Positions 15,224 through 23,364 of a stretch of DNA of 64,000 nt are shown here, piece by piece. This DNA is from an uncultured Coriobacteriaceae bacterium. Lineage in GTDB: Bacteria; Actinomycetota; Coriobacteriia; Coriobacteriales; Atopobiaceae. Both the position numbers and the translations under genes were made by a program. Position 1 is the stretch's first letter, and each line of letters begins with the position of its first letter. The notes under the pieces are model-generated. The model ran no database searches and was not told the DNA's origin. It worked only from the letters and a program-made list of their open reading frames with translations. The stretch is from positions 1 through 64,000 of the forward strand of contig CADCHF010000002.1 in assembly GCA_902801175.1 (NCBI GenBank), in the 5' to 3' direction.

Positions 15224-17095
15224 ATGGGAAGAATGTTGAGAAACGCGTTGTCGCTTTCCCTAGCGCTGGCATGCGCCATCACAGTAGGCGGATGTGGCGC
15301 TAAGAAGGAGAGCGAGACCGCCGACACCTCCACCACTCAGGTCGCAGTCAGCGACATTTCGACCAGTGTCTACGAGGGAACCCTTCTCACGGCATACGAC
15401 CAGAAGGTGGTCATTACCGGCGAAGAGGGCGATGTCGAGTTTGTCACCAACGAGAAGACCAAGTACAAGACCGGTGTTGAGGGCGAGATGTACCTCGATG
15501 ACATCGTGTCGGTGAGCTATACCGAGGACAGCGGCGTCAAGTATGCCGTCGAGATCGACCTTGTTGAGCACATGGACACCGCCATTGAGTTTGCTGGCAT
15601 CCTCATTGACTCGGGCAAAGACCACCTCACCCTTGTGGACAACAACCTCTCGGTCACCTTCCAGATTGATGAGGACTCCTACATCGTGGGCGACCTGAGC
15701 CAAGGCGACAAGATTGAGCTCACCTACCTTGGCGACATCAACGAGCATCCCTATGCCAACGTTGTTGCCGTGGTCGAAGAGGTCGAGCTGCCCAAGACGG
15801 CCACGATTCACGGATTTGTCTCCGAGATCAGCGGCAACACCGTGCTGATTGGCATTGACTCGGCACACGGATACCGCTTTAAGCTGACCGACAGCACCAA
15901 GTTCTCGGGCGTTGCCAACCATCTCACCATTGGCGATCAGGTTGACGTGACCTATGAGGGCAAGATTGAGTCGCAGCCCAACGCGCTGAGCATCAACATC
16001 ACCAAGGCTGCTCAGAAGCGCGCCTACATCATCAACGGCAAAATCGACAGCGTTGCAAAGAGCTCCGTGACCATTGACACGGGCAAGGCAAAGTACACCT
16101 TTGCCACCAGCAAGCAGACCAGGTTTAACGGCGAGACGCCGGCCAAGGGCCTTGAGACCGAGATCACCTACACCGGCGACCTGAACAAGAAGCCCGAGGC
16201 GACCATCGTCTACTGCGCCAAGAGCGCGGCTGAGGCCAGCAAGGCCGAGAAGGCAGCTGCCAAGGAAGCAGCCAAGAAGGACACCAAGAAGGACACTAAG
16301 ACCGACACCAAGGCCGACTCCAAGAAGGACACGAAGACCGACACCAAGCCCCACGTGCCCAATGAGCCCAAGGACGACGGCGAGGCCAGCAAGGATCAGG
16401 GAGCGCAGCAGCAGGGCTTCACTCCTGACACCAAGACTGACACCGACGAGCAGCAGTCCGCCGCCACCGATCCGCAGCCTTCTGACGACCAGGGCGAAGA
16501 GTCCTTTACCCCCGACACCAAGACCGACGTAGAGCCTGAGGTCGAGCCTGACACCGAGGGCGAGACCACTGATCCCGAGGCTGGCGAGCAGGAGGGCACC
16601 ACGCCCGAGGGCACCGACGGCGAGGGGACCGACACCGAGGGCACCACGCCCGAGACGACCGACCCCGAGGCCGGCGAGCAGGAGGGCACCACGCCCGAGG
16701 GCACTGACGGCGAGGGCACCGACACCGAGGGCACCACGTCCGAGACGACCGACGGTGAGACCACCGATGGCGAGACCACCGAAACCGAAAGCGAAGATGC
16801 CGAGGTCAACCCCGACATGGGCGTGTGCGGCCAGGGAACCATCGTGGCAGGCGACGAAGAGAAGAAGACCATCGACATCGAGCTCAAGGATGGCACCAAG
16901 ATCACCCTCACCTACAACGATGAGACCAAGATCGCCAGTGGCTACATCATGGAGAAGGGCGACGTCGTCAAGATCAAGTACACCAACGCGAGCAAGATCC
17001 TGAAGGACATCCAGCTCGTCAAGAGGGCCGATGGCACCACCGCAGACGACACGGCAGCAACCGATGCGGCTGCGACCGAGACCAACGCGGGCTAA
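15224..17095 (+). CDS. Surface lipoprotein with five ~65-aa domains and an acidic repeat linker
   Basis: A 623-aa exported protein. The signal peptide ends in a lipobox (TVGGC, Cys about 24), so it is lipid-anchored. Residues about 40-335 hold four similar beta-rich repeats of 65-75 aa, each with a pattern like T-x-D/G-x-Y-V-x-G-D-x-I-x-V-x-Y-x-G (DUF5666-like OB or SH3-like folds by appearance); a fifth (GQGTIVAGDEEKKTID onward) lies at about 525-600. Between them is a Lys/Asp/Thr-rich then Glu/Thr/Gly-rich spacer with two 30-residue repeats. GGAAAG precedes the ATG and a strong terminator follows. It may be a wall-spanning adhesin or binding protein; the ECF-type promoter links it to the peptide system. 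Confidence 0.75.
   Translation: MGRMLRNALSLSLALACAITVGGCGAKKESETADTSTTQVAVSDISTSVYEGTLLTAYDQKVVITGEEGDVEFVTNEKTKYKTGVEGEMYLDDIVSVSYTEDSGVKYAVEIDLVEHMDTAIEFAGILIDSGKDHLTLVDNNLSVTFQIDEDSYIVGDLSQGDKIELTYLGDINEHPYANVVAVVEEVELPKTATIHGFVSEISGNTVLIGIDSAHGYRFKLTDSTKFSGVANHLTIGDQVDVTYEGKIESQPNALSINITKAAQKRAYIINGKIDSVAKSSVTIDTGKAKYTFATSKQTRFNGETPAKGLETEITYTGDLNKKPEATIVYCAKSAAEASKAEKAAAKEAAKKDTKKDTKTDTKADSKKDTKTDTKPHVPNEPKDDGEASKDQGAQQQGFTPDTKTDTDEQQSAATDPQPSDDQGEESFTPDTKTDVEPEVEPDTEGETTDPEAGEQEGTTPEGTDGEGTDTEGTTPETTDPEAGEQEGTTPEGTDGEGTDTEGTTSETTDGETTDGETTETESEDAEVNPDMGVCGQGTIVAGDEEKKTIDIELKDGTKITLTYNDETKIASGYIMEKGDVVKIKYTNASKILKDIQLVKRADGTTADDTAATDAAATETNAG
16571..16750 (+). repeat. Two 90-bp tandem repeats in the lipoprotein linker
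   Basis: Units 16571-16660 and 16661-16750 encode the same 30 residues starting DPEAGEQEGTTPEGTDGEGT with few base changes. Shorter TEGTT/GETTD motifs flank them. Such repeats can vary in number by recombination. Confidence 0.85.
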
Positions 17096-17128
17096 GGCCT
17101 AGATCCCAACACGGGACAGCAAGCGCGA

Positions 17129-17159
17129 CGGGGGCACCACTACGGTGCCCCCGTTTTTT
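17129..17159 (+). terminator. Strong terminator after the repeat lipoprotein
   Basis: A perfect 10-bp GC-rich stem (17129-17138 with 17144-17153), a 5-base loop and six T (17154-17159). Confidence 0.9.
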
Positions 17160-17226
17160 GGTCGAGAGGGAGTGTCGGCGGGGACGCGTTGACATCCCGT
17201 CGAGGCGGTCGTTCAACCTGCGAGAG

Positions 17227-17356
17227 GGTGTGTCAGGGGGACGTATAATTTGACACACTCAATCATGCCGCAATGACAGATGGACCTTCGAGAGCGCCCG
17301 ATATCAGGATGAACGAGTTTCCGAGTGTGTCAAATTATACGTCCCCCTGACACACC
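17227..17356. repeat. 34-bp perfect inverted repeat (REP/MITE-like)
   Basis: Bases 17227-17260 are the exact reverse complement of 17323-17356, 62 bases apart. Each arm is itself a hairpin: TGTGTCA at one side and TGACACA at the other, around GGGGGACGTATAATT. This two-level symmetry is typical of REP/BIME elements and small non-autonomous transposons. It sits between a terminator and a peptide gene. Confidence 0.85.
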
Positions 17357-17399
17357 TTGACACGCCCGCTCGCAGGTCGGAGTGGTGGTGCGCATGAGA

Positions 17400-17427
17400 A
17401 AGGGCGACCCCGATGGGAGTCGCCCTT
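17400..17427 (-). terminator. Terminator after peptide 2
   Basis: A 9-bp stem (17400-17408 with 17419-17427); on the minus strand it is followed by TCTC after an AAGGG/CCCTT base pair block. It lies 56 bases beyond the peptide-2 stop. Confidence 0.6.
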
Positions 17428-17482
17428 CTTACTCGTTCACGCAGGAGCTGGCACTCACCAGCTCCGCAGCTCACCGCACGGA

Positions 17483-17764
17483 CTAGTGCTTAGCCCTGCG
17501 CATCTTCTCGAACTCTTCTGCGCTCAGGAGCTTGGTGTTGGTCCGCAGGTTGTTGGCCCAGTGCTCTGCCTTAGCCATGCTGTCGAGCCTCATAACGACC
17601 TGCCCGGCGTCGTCGACCACATAGAAGGACTCGCGGCGATGTGCCTTGACGTCGCCCTCGTCGTGATAGATGAAGCCACCAGCAATGCCGTCCAGCTGGT
17701 CATCGGTGAGCTCGACACCCTCCTCGGCAGCCATCTCCTGGAGCTTCTTCTGCTTGTCGTCCAT
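17483..17764 (-). CDS. Nif11-like double-glycine peptide 2
   Basis: A 93-aa peptide. The leader is short: DDKQKKLQEMAAEEGVELTD then DQLDGIAGG, ending in Gly-Gly at residue 30. The 63-residue remainder (FIYHDEGDVKAHRRESFYVV and onward) is charged, with no Cys, and is longer than a usual bacteriocin core. GGGAGG lies 6 bases upstream of ATG 17764. Its promoter shares TGTGAGACAAAT-N-CGTA with peptide 1. Likely substrate of the C39 ABC exporter; role unknown. Confidence 0.7.
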   Translation of the reverse strand: MDDKQKKLQEMAAEEGVELTDDQLDGIAGGFIYHDEGDVKAHRRESFYVVDDAGQVVMRLDSMAKAEHWANNLRTNTKLLSAEEFEKMRRAKH

Positions 17765-17831
17765 GTCTTGCCTCCCGTCCGTCGTGCTGCATCAAAGCGC
17801 ACGTTTCGAAGCTTTGCTATTCATAAACTAG

Positions 17832-17858
17832 TACGCACCAATTGTGGTATTTGTCTCA
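17832..17858 (-). promoter_or_regulatory. ECF-type promoter (TGAGAC-17-CGTA) before peptide 2
   Basis: On the minus strand TGAGAC (17858-17853), 17 bases, CGTA (17835-17832). The -35 block TGTGAGACAAAT is identical over 12 bases with the one upstream of peptide 1. The start codon lies about 68 bases downstream. Confidence 0.65.
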
Positions 17859-17958
17859 CACTATCTCAAAGGAATCAAGAAGTCACAAGGGTGTCACTCG
17901 ACAAGCAGCAATAGGCCTTGTGACCGACAAGCTCCTATAGGCTCACCGCCGCACACAC

Positions 17959-18950
17959 TCACTCTGTGACTGACGCCACAAGGTAGGTCTTGGCATCCAC
18001 CGGTACGCCATCGCGCCACTTTAGCTTGACGAAGGCCGGATAGCACCAGAGCAGGCAGCTCTCTCCGGCACCTTTCAGGCGCTTTGAGAACGTCGTGCCC
18101 GCAAGCTGCCGCCAGCGGTCGTCGGCAAGTCCCCACTCCTCCAGCTGTCTCATGAGCTCGCCAGCCTCGCCTTGTGGATTGAACGTCCCCTGAGTGAGCC
18201 CCTTGACGGGAGCCTCAAATCGCACGCTCGCCGAGAATGTTGACCCCGCCGCACCTTCTGGCGTGACGTCAAACTGAAACTCCAGCTTGAAAGGCGAGGC
18301 CGCCAAAATCTGGCAACGGGCAAGCAGCGTCTCCCCCAGCTCAGCAAGCCCCACCTGCGCAAGATGCTCGGCCAAAAGCGACTGGTCGTTGGCGTAGAGC
18401 TTCTGCAGCTTGCCGTTTGGGATGCACTCCACACGCAAGAACGGCACCGTACGCTGCGGAAACACACCCGAGTAGCAGGCAAACCATTCCTTGGGCAGAC
18501 GCTCCTCAAACGCACGGTAGGCCTGCGCCGCATCCTGTCGCCCCGCCACACGCAAAAAGTCGCAGACAAGCTGCGTGTCCCTCGATTTTCTGAGCATGTG
18601 CACGGCGGGCTGGTCAAGCGCGCCCGGGCTTACGTCCCAACTGAGTATCAGCTGGCGCGCACGCGAGTCCTGGGAAACAAACCACTCAAAGACTTTGGGT
18701 AAGCCCCCGCAGGAGGCCGGGTTAAAAGAAGCCCCTGCCCTCAGGCTATCGTGCCAGGTCGCCACATGCAGGTCGAGCCAGGGCTCCCCTGCCAGCGGAA
18801 CCTCAAACCATAGCTCGGGAAAGCCCTCGCAGGCCAGGCTGCGCAAGAAGGCCTCACGGGCAAGCGGACCACATCCTCCAAAGAGGGACTGTCTCGCCCT
18901 GCCCTGGAGGCGAGCGCATACAGAATGTCGTAGAGCATCATTCGGTCCAT
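17959..18950 (-). pseudogene. Unknown ~330-aa family, copy B, N-terminal frameshift
   Basis: ATG 18950 has GGGAGGG 7 bases upstream and opens MDRMMLYDILYALASRAGRD, which aligns with the start of copy A. One base is missing near 18888-18893, after which the frame continues SLFGGCGPLAREAFLRSLA, FEVPLAGEPWLDL, HMLRKSRDTQLVCDFLRVAG, LEFQFDVTPEG and EEWGLADDRWRQL to the stop. A TTG at 18966 opens the downstream frame but has no family N-terminus. All the rest is intact, so this may be a sequencing indel. It follows the HExxH gene by 34 bases and is probably co-transcribed. Family function unknown. Confidence 0.6.
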
Positions 18951-18984
18951 TGGCGGTCCCTCCCAAAGCTGTGCCAGCTCAAGC

Positions 18985-19863
18985 TCACACGGTCACCAAT
19001 GGCGAACGTTTGAGGTCAATGAGGAACGTGAACGGCTCCCCTGCCTCGCGGGGTCCGCAATGCTCCTCGATCTTGAGGCAGGCCTGGTACACCTGCACGG
19101 CAATCTCGTCTATGCGTGCGCTTTGCTCCTCGGTCAGGTACTCTGCGAGGCGCCCTCCCACAAAGCCGGCATTGCTCACTCCCAAGAAGCGCGCGGCCAG
19201 GGCGGCATCGTAGCGACCCGTGGCACAGAGCAGGCCCACCACATCAGCCGTGATCTCGTCCCATATGGGCAGTATGTCATCGGGCATGGTCCGACGGCAC
19301 ACCACGTGGGCGCACTCGTGGTGCAGACGAATCTCGCGAGAGATGCGCAGCCACTCGTCCTCGCCGTAGGGAGTCTCGCTGGCCGAGATGTTGCTGTAGG
19401 GGCCCTCAGAAATGACCACGATCTCGCTCCGGAACGCTCCAGGCTGGTTGGCAAGGCGTGCAAACTCGCTGCCCCAGTTGTCGCCTCCGGCCGCCAGGTA
19501 TTCCTCGCGCGCCTTTGCGACCTCTCCCCAGTCGGCAATGCCACGGTAGGTGATGGCCCCCACGGTACGGGCAATGGGCACAGGCTGCGCCTTGTGACCC
19601 ACTATCTGCAAGAAGGTCTCAAAGTCGGAGCGGTCCTTAAGAAACAGGACCTCAACGGGACCTGCCGGCGTGTCCACCTCGCGCAGCTCATCCTCTGGGC
19701 TCCCAACAAAGTGGTCGAGGTTGGCGCCAAATGGTGCAACGCCACGTCCCGCCGCCATCCTATGCGCCTCCAAGGCATCCTCTGCCGGAGCAACATAGAG
19801 CTGCGGGAACCTCTGTGCCAAGGCAACGATGGCCTCTCGTCCCTTGCGTGAGCTCTCTCCCAT
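18985..19863 (-). CDS. HExxH zinc-peptidase-like protein (DUF7005-like)
   Basis: A 292-aa soluble protein without signal peptide. LHHECAHVVCRR holds an HExxH motif (HECAH) and 19 or so residues later WDEITADVVGL supplies an acidic third ligand, the layout of gluzincin-type metallopeptidases. The start MGESSRKGREAI at 19863 has GAGGGG 6 bases upstream; earlier in-frame starts lack one. Upstream is an ECF-like promoter (weaker), downstream the unknown-family copy B. It could process the peptides or their partners, but no substrate can be named. Confidence 0.55.
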   Translation of the reverse strand: MGESSRKGREAIVALAQRFPQLYVAPAEDALEAHRMAAGRGVAPFGANLDHFVGSPEDELREVDTPAGPVEVLFLKDRSDFETFLQIVGHKAQPVPIARTVGAITYRGIADWGEVAKAREEYLAAGGDNWGSEFARLANQPGAFRSEIVVISEGPYSNISASETPYGEDEWLRISREIRLHHECAHVVCRRTMPDDILPIWDEITADVVGLLCATGRYDAALAARFLGVSNAGFVGGRLAEYLTEEQSARIDEIAVQVYQACLKIEEHCGPREAGEPFTFLIDLKRSPLVTV

Positions 19864-20288
19864 TGCCAACCCCTCTCGATCTGTTGCGCTCTGTGTTTGG
19901 CCTTGCCGCCAGTTGCAAACGGCAAGTTCTCCAACGCCAGGCCCCAGCGGCACCATAGCCAACTGCCACGCGCGCGATTTGCGCTCACTTTGAAATCTTA
20001 TACGCTTGAGGGCCCCGCTTTGTCTTTTGCCCTGTTAGCGGACGAACGCCATGCGACCAAACCGGGCATCAAACGCGAGGCAGCACGGCGCAGCCAGCTC
20101 TCGTCCTACCATGGCCCAAAACCACCTGTGCGGGCCATGCGTCTGCAGGCGTATAATTTCTTTCTCAACAAATCATTGCCGCGCAGTCAAAAGGCATACC
20201 AGAGATAACGACCTGGTCCACCAGCGTGTTCCGGCGGCTGGCTGCATTCAAAATGGGGGCATCTCGGCGCCACCGAAAGGAGCTTGGC
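19864..20288. other. Divergent intergenic region with two promoter candidates
   Basis: Minus strand: AAAGAC (20027-20022), 17 bases, CGTATAAG (20004-19997), a weaker form of the shared ECF-type signal, for the HExxH gene. Plus strand: TATAAT at 20152-20157 without a clear -35, for the MscS-type gene. No gene seen. Confidence 0.4.
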
Positions 20289-21530
20289 ATGACCTTTCCC
20301 GAGCCAGTCACACTGATCACTCGCAACTGGCCCCTCATTGCCTGCGCGGCCTTCTACGCTTTGCTTTGTGTGTTTAGCATTGTGACGGGGGCCATATACC
20401 TTTCGGGCAAGCGCGAGCTCAATCCCATTGAGCTGCCAGACACGCTCGTCAACAACCTCAAGGGCAAGGGCAGGCTCCAGATCTTTGCCCGCTTCATGGG
20501 AGCCGTCACCATTGTTGTGGGCCTGGTGCAAGGCCTTAGCTCGTGGGCAATCATCAGCGCAGCCGGAGCCGGTGCGTACACCGTTGCGCTGGGCTTCACG
20601 GTCTTCTCCATCTCGTCGGTGCTGCTCAAGCTTCATAACAAGATCAGCGCGTTTCCGCTGTTCAAGCTCATTGCCTACCTTGCCATTTTTGTCATCCTTA
20701 TGCTCGAGAGCTCTCGCGAGCTCTTCCTCAACAACCCAACGGCAGCGCTGCCCGGGCCAGCCAACATTGCCCTAAACGCCTTTAAGCTTGTGTCGGCAAT
20801 TGTTGTGGGAGTCCTGGCGGCGCGCCTCTCCACCCGTCTTGTGCGCACGACCCTCAACGGCTCCTCGGTCGGCGAGGTGTCAATCGTCGTCAACATCCTA
20901 AGGGCCGTGATTGCCGTAACCGTGCTGAGCTTTATCGGCGAGAACGTCTTTGACGTTGAGCTTGGAGGCGTTGTCCAGGCACTTGGCGTCACCACGCTGG
21001 TGGTCTCGCTAGGCCTTCAGGACCTGATCAAGAACGTGGTTGCCGGGGTGCAGCTTGTGCTTACGCACCTCTTTGTCGTTGGCGACCAGATTGACGTTGG
21101 AAGCGTGCGCGGCGAGGTCATGGATGTCAACTGGCGCCAAACCGTACTGCGTGACAAGGACGGCGACACCCATGTGGTGCCCAACTCCACAATCATGGGA
21201 GAGACGTTCATGCGGCGCGAGGGCAAGCTGGTTCGCCGTCACGAGATCCTCTGCGACATTAAGCCGGGCCTCGACCTCCAGCGCATTGCCGATGACATAG
21301 AGCAGCTCGCCGACGAAGTGCTCGACCAGCATGGATGGCGTGCCAGCGAGCATACCGAGGTGCGCTTTCTTGGTTCGACGGCCAACGGCGTGCAATGCTC
21401 AATTCGCATCTTTATCACCGACATCGCCTACACCACCCCCTCCAAGGACGCCGTGATGCGAGCCATTGGCCAGCGTGGATATCTGGCCGACTGGACCAAC
21501 GAGTCGCCCGCGCAGGAGAAGTGGCGCTGA
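20289..21530 (+). CDS. MscS-family mechanosensitive channel
   Basis: A 413-aa membrane protein with about five hydrophobic helices, then the MscS core: LGVTTLVVSLGLQDLIKNVV pore helix, VGDQIDVGSVRGEVMDVNWR and VVPNSTIMGETF beta domain, and a C-terminal cytoplasmic region. It should open under membrane tension and release solutes on osmotic down-shock. ATG 20289 (MTFPEP) has AAAGGAG 6 bases upstream; an earlier in-frame ATG at 20226 has none. A terminator follows directly after the stop. Confidence 0.85.
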   Translation: MTFPEPVTLITRNWPLIACAAFYALLCVFSIVTGAIYLSGKRELNPIELPDTLVNNLKGKGRLQIFARFMGAVTIVVGLVQGLSSWAIISAAGAGAYTVALGFTVFSISSVLLKLHNKISAFPLFKLIAYLAIFVILMLESSRELFLNNPTAALPGPANIALNAFKLVSAIVVGVLAARLSTRLVRTTLNGSSVGEVSIVVNILRAVIAVTVLSFIGENVFDVELGGVVQALGVTTLVVSLGLQDLIKNVVAGVQLVLTHLFVVGDQIDVGSVRGEVMDVNWRQTVLRDKDGDTHVVPNSTIMGETFMRREGKLVRRHEILCDIKPGLDLQRIADDIEQLADEVLDQHGWRASEHTEVRFLGSTANGVQCSIRIFITDIAYTTPSKDAVMRAIGQRGYLADWTNESPAQEKWR

Positions 21531-21548
21531 GACAATCTCTCTAGCGTT
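21525..21548 (+). terminator. Terminator after the MscS-type gene
   Basis: CGCTGAGA pairs imperfectly with TCTCTAGCG and is followed by TTTTTG. It overlaps the stop codon. Confidence 0.55.
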
Positions 21549-21657
21549 TTTGAAAATCATAAAACTCATTTGGATATGAGATACTGAGCTCTCAACTTGC
21601 GTAGAAGCATTGGAAACAACACCCTTTGTTGCACTGCACAATTGAGAGGAGCACTTC

Positions 21658-22308
21658 ATGCGCAGGCCCAATCCCGAGCAGGATGCCTCCAATTTCGTTC
21701 TTTTGGCCGATTACGTCCCAAGCATCATTCAGGAGATTCGCTATCACTCCACCTACAACTTTATTGGGGACCGCATCGACGGATACGAGGATCCCGTCGC
21801 TCTCTGCACCCGCGAGTGCGCCCGCGCGCTCAAGGGCGTGGCTGGCGAGCTCTTTGTGCAAGGCTATCGGCTCAAGGTCTTTGACGCATACAGGCCCACC
21901 ACTGCCGTCAAGCACTTTGTGCTCTGGGGCATCGAGGATGCCGACCAGCGCATGAAGCCCTACTTTTACCCCGACATCGACAAGACCGACACGTTTAAGC
22001 TGGGCTACATCGCCTCGCGCTCCAGCCACAGCCGCGGGTCGACCGTGGACCTCACGCTGCTCGAGATGGCCACAGGCCGCGAGGTGGACATGGGAAGCCC
22101 CTTTGACCTGTTTGGCGAGGTCTCGCACCCCGACTACATGGGCATCACCGACGAGCAGTACAGGGCCCGCATGCTACTGAGAAACGCCATGGTGCGTGCT
22201 GGCTTTGAGCCCTACGAGTGCGAGTGGTGGCACTTTACGTTGGCCGACGAGCCCTACCCCGACACATACTTCTCGTTCCCCGTGGCCGTGGAGAGCGTGA
22301 GGGCATAG
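21658..22308 (+). CDS. VanX-like D-Ala-D-Ala dipeptidase, cytoplasmic
   Basis: A 216-aa zinc dipeptidase of the VanX/DdpX family (peptidase M15D). Motifs: FDAYRPTTAVKHF, SSHSRGSTVDLTLLE (zinc His and Asp) and ECEWWHFTL (catalytic Glu and third His). No signal peptide, unlike its paralogue at 42740-43549. It cleaves free D-Ala-D-Ala for recycling. GAGGAG precedes the ATG. No vanH, vanA or two-component genes are near, so it is not a glycopeptide-resistance cluster. Confidence 0.85.
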   Translation: MRRPNPEQDASNFVLLADYVPSIIQEIRYHSTYNFIGDRIDGYEDPVALCTRECARALKGVAGELFVQGYRLKVFDAYRPTTAVKHFVLWGIEDADQRMKPYFYPDIDKTDTFKLGYIASRSSHSRGSTVDLTLLEMATGREVDMGSPFDLFGEVSHPDYMGITDEQYRARMLLRNAMVRAGFEPYECEWWHFTLADEPYPDTYFSFPVAVESVRA

Positions 22309-22316
22309 GTTGCAGT

Positions 22317-22345
22317 GCGAGGCACGCCCAAACAGCGTGCCTCGC
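22317..22345. terminator. Terminator between converging genes
   Basis: A perfect 11-bp stem (22317-22327 with 22335-22345) and 7-base loop between the stops of the VanX-like and prephenate-dehydratase-like genes. No long T run. Confidence 0.65.
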
Positions 22346-22352
22346 GTCATCT

Positions 22353-23327
22353 CTATCCTTCGATGCTGCTGTAGGCTCCAAGGTAGTCGACCTGAGGGAG
22401 CCCCTTTATGCGCTCGACTTCCTTGCTCTTAAAGCCCGACTTGCGCTGGAGCTCAATCACGTAGTGATACGTGCCGAGCGCAGACCCCTCGGGCCGGTCG
22501 TGTACGCACACGAGCTCGGTGCCCTCAACGCACAGCTCGTCGAGTAGGGCAGGCAGCTCGCTTGCCTCGATATTTGCCACAAGGGCCATGCGGTCATAGC
22601 GATCGCGCTCGTTTGGCGTGCGCGACACCACATAAAAGCGCGTGACGTTGGCCTCCGACTGCGAGACGTTCTCCTGAAGGACCTCAAGGCCGTAGAGCTC
22701 GGCCGCGCCAGGCGCGGCAATGGCAGCCACTGTTGGGTCTTTCCCCTCGGCCACCTCCTGCGCCGCCGCTGCGGTGCTGGGCTTTTCCACGCGCTCGGCA
22801 TTCGGCAGGTTCTCGTTGAGCCACGCATCGCTCTGCGCCAGGCCCTGCTTGTGCGAATACACGGTCTTTACCTGTGCAAGGTCGGCACCGGGAAGCCCCA
22901 TGAGCGTCTGGCGAATGGGCAGCACGACCTCGCCCACCACCGACACGCCATCGGTTGCCACCAGCGCGTCTATGTAGTCGGTCACAGGACCACCCAGGGC
23001 GTTCTCTTGCGGGATGACGGCGTAGACAGCAGTGCCGTCGGCCACCATCGCAAGCGCGTCGGCAACGGTCTCTTGGGGAAACAGCTCGTCGTCGTTGCCA
23101 AAGAAGAGCTTGGTGGCCTCCTCGGTGTAGGTTCCGGCAGGCCCAAGATAGGCAACCGAGGTGTAGTCGACGATCTCGGTCGTAGCCTCTGGCGGAGCAG
23201 TGAGAATCTCGTTGGTCTGGTCCTGCGCAGGCGCCTGTTGCTGCGCGCACCCAGCCACGGGCAGCAGGAGTGCCAGCGCCGTGGCAAGCGTCGCAAACGA
23301 ACGTGCGGTATGTCCTTTGTCCCTCAT
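22353..23327 (-). CDS. Lipid-anchored prephenate dehydratase-like protein
   Basis: A 324-aa protein with a signal peptide ending in a lipobox (LLPVAGC) followed by a PheA-type fold: VAYLGPAGTYTEEATKLFF, IPQENALGGPV and the catalytic NVTRFYVVSR (Thr-Arg-Phe). Residues about 240-320 look like an ACT domain. Prephenate dehydratase normally makes phenylpyruvate in the cytoplasm; here the lipobox places it outside the membrane. All key residues seen are present. ATG 23327 has GAGGTG 7 bases upstream. It may act on exported prephenate/arogenate or have been recruited as a ligand binder. Confidence 0.75.
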   Translation of the reverse strand: MRDKGHTARSFATLATALALLLPVAGCAQQQAPAQDQTNEILTAPPEATTEIVDYTSVAYLGPAGTYTEEATKLFFGNDDELFPQETVADALAMVADGTAVYAVIPQENALGGPVTDYIDALVATDGVSVVGEVVLPIRQTLMGLPGADLAQVKTVYSHKQGLAQSDAWLNENLPNAERVEKPSTAAAAQEVAEGKDPTVAAIAAPGAAELYGLEVLQENVSQSEANVTRFYVVSRTPNERDRYDRMALVANIEASELPALLDELCVEGTELVCVHDRPEGSALGTYHYVIELQRKSGFKSKEVERIKGLPQVDYLGAYSSIEG

Positions 23328-23364
23328 GTGAGACACCTCTTCCTTTTGTCCACACGCGGCTTTG

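Noticed and set aside
21528..21560. TGAGAC after the MscS-type gene as a further ECF promoter
   Set aside because: It is part of a terminator stem (CGCTGAGA...TCTCTAGCG TTTTT) and no CGTA lies 16-17 bases downstream.
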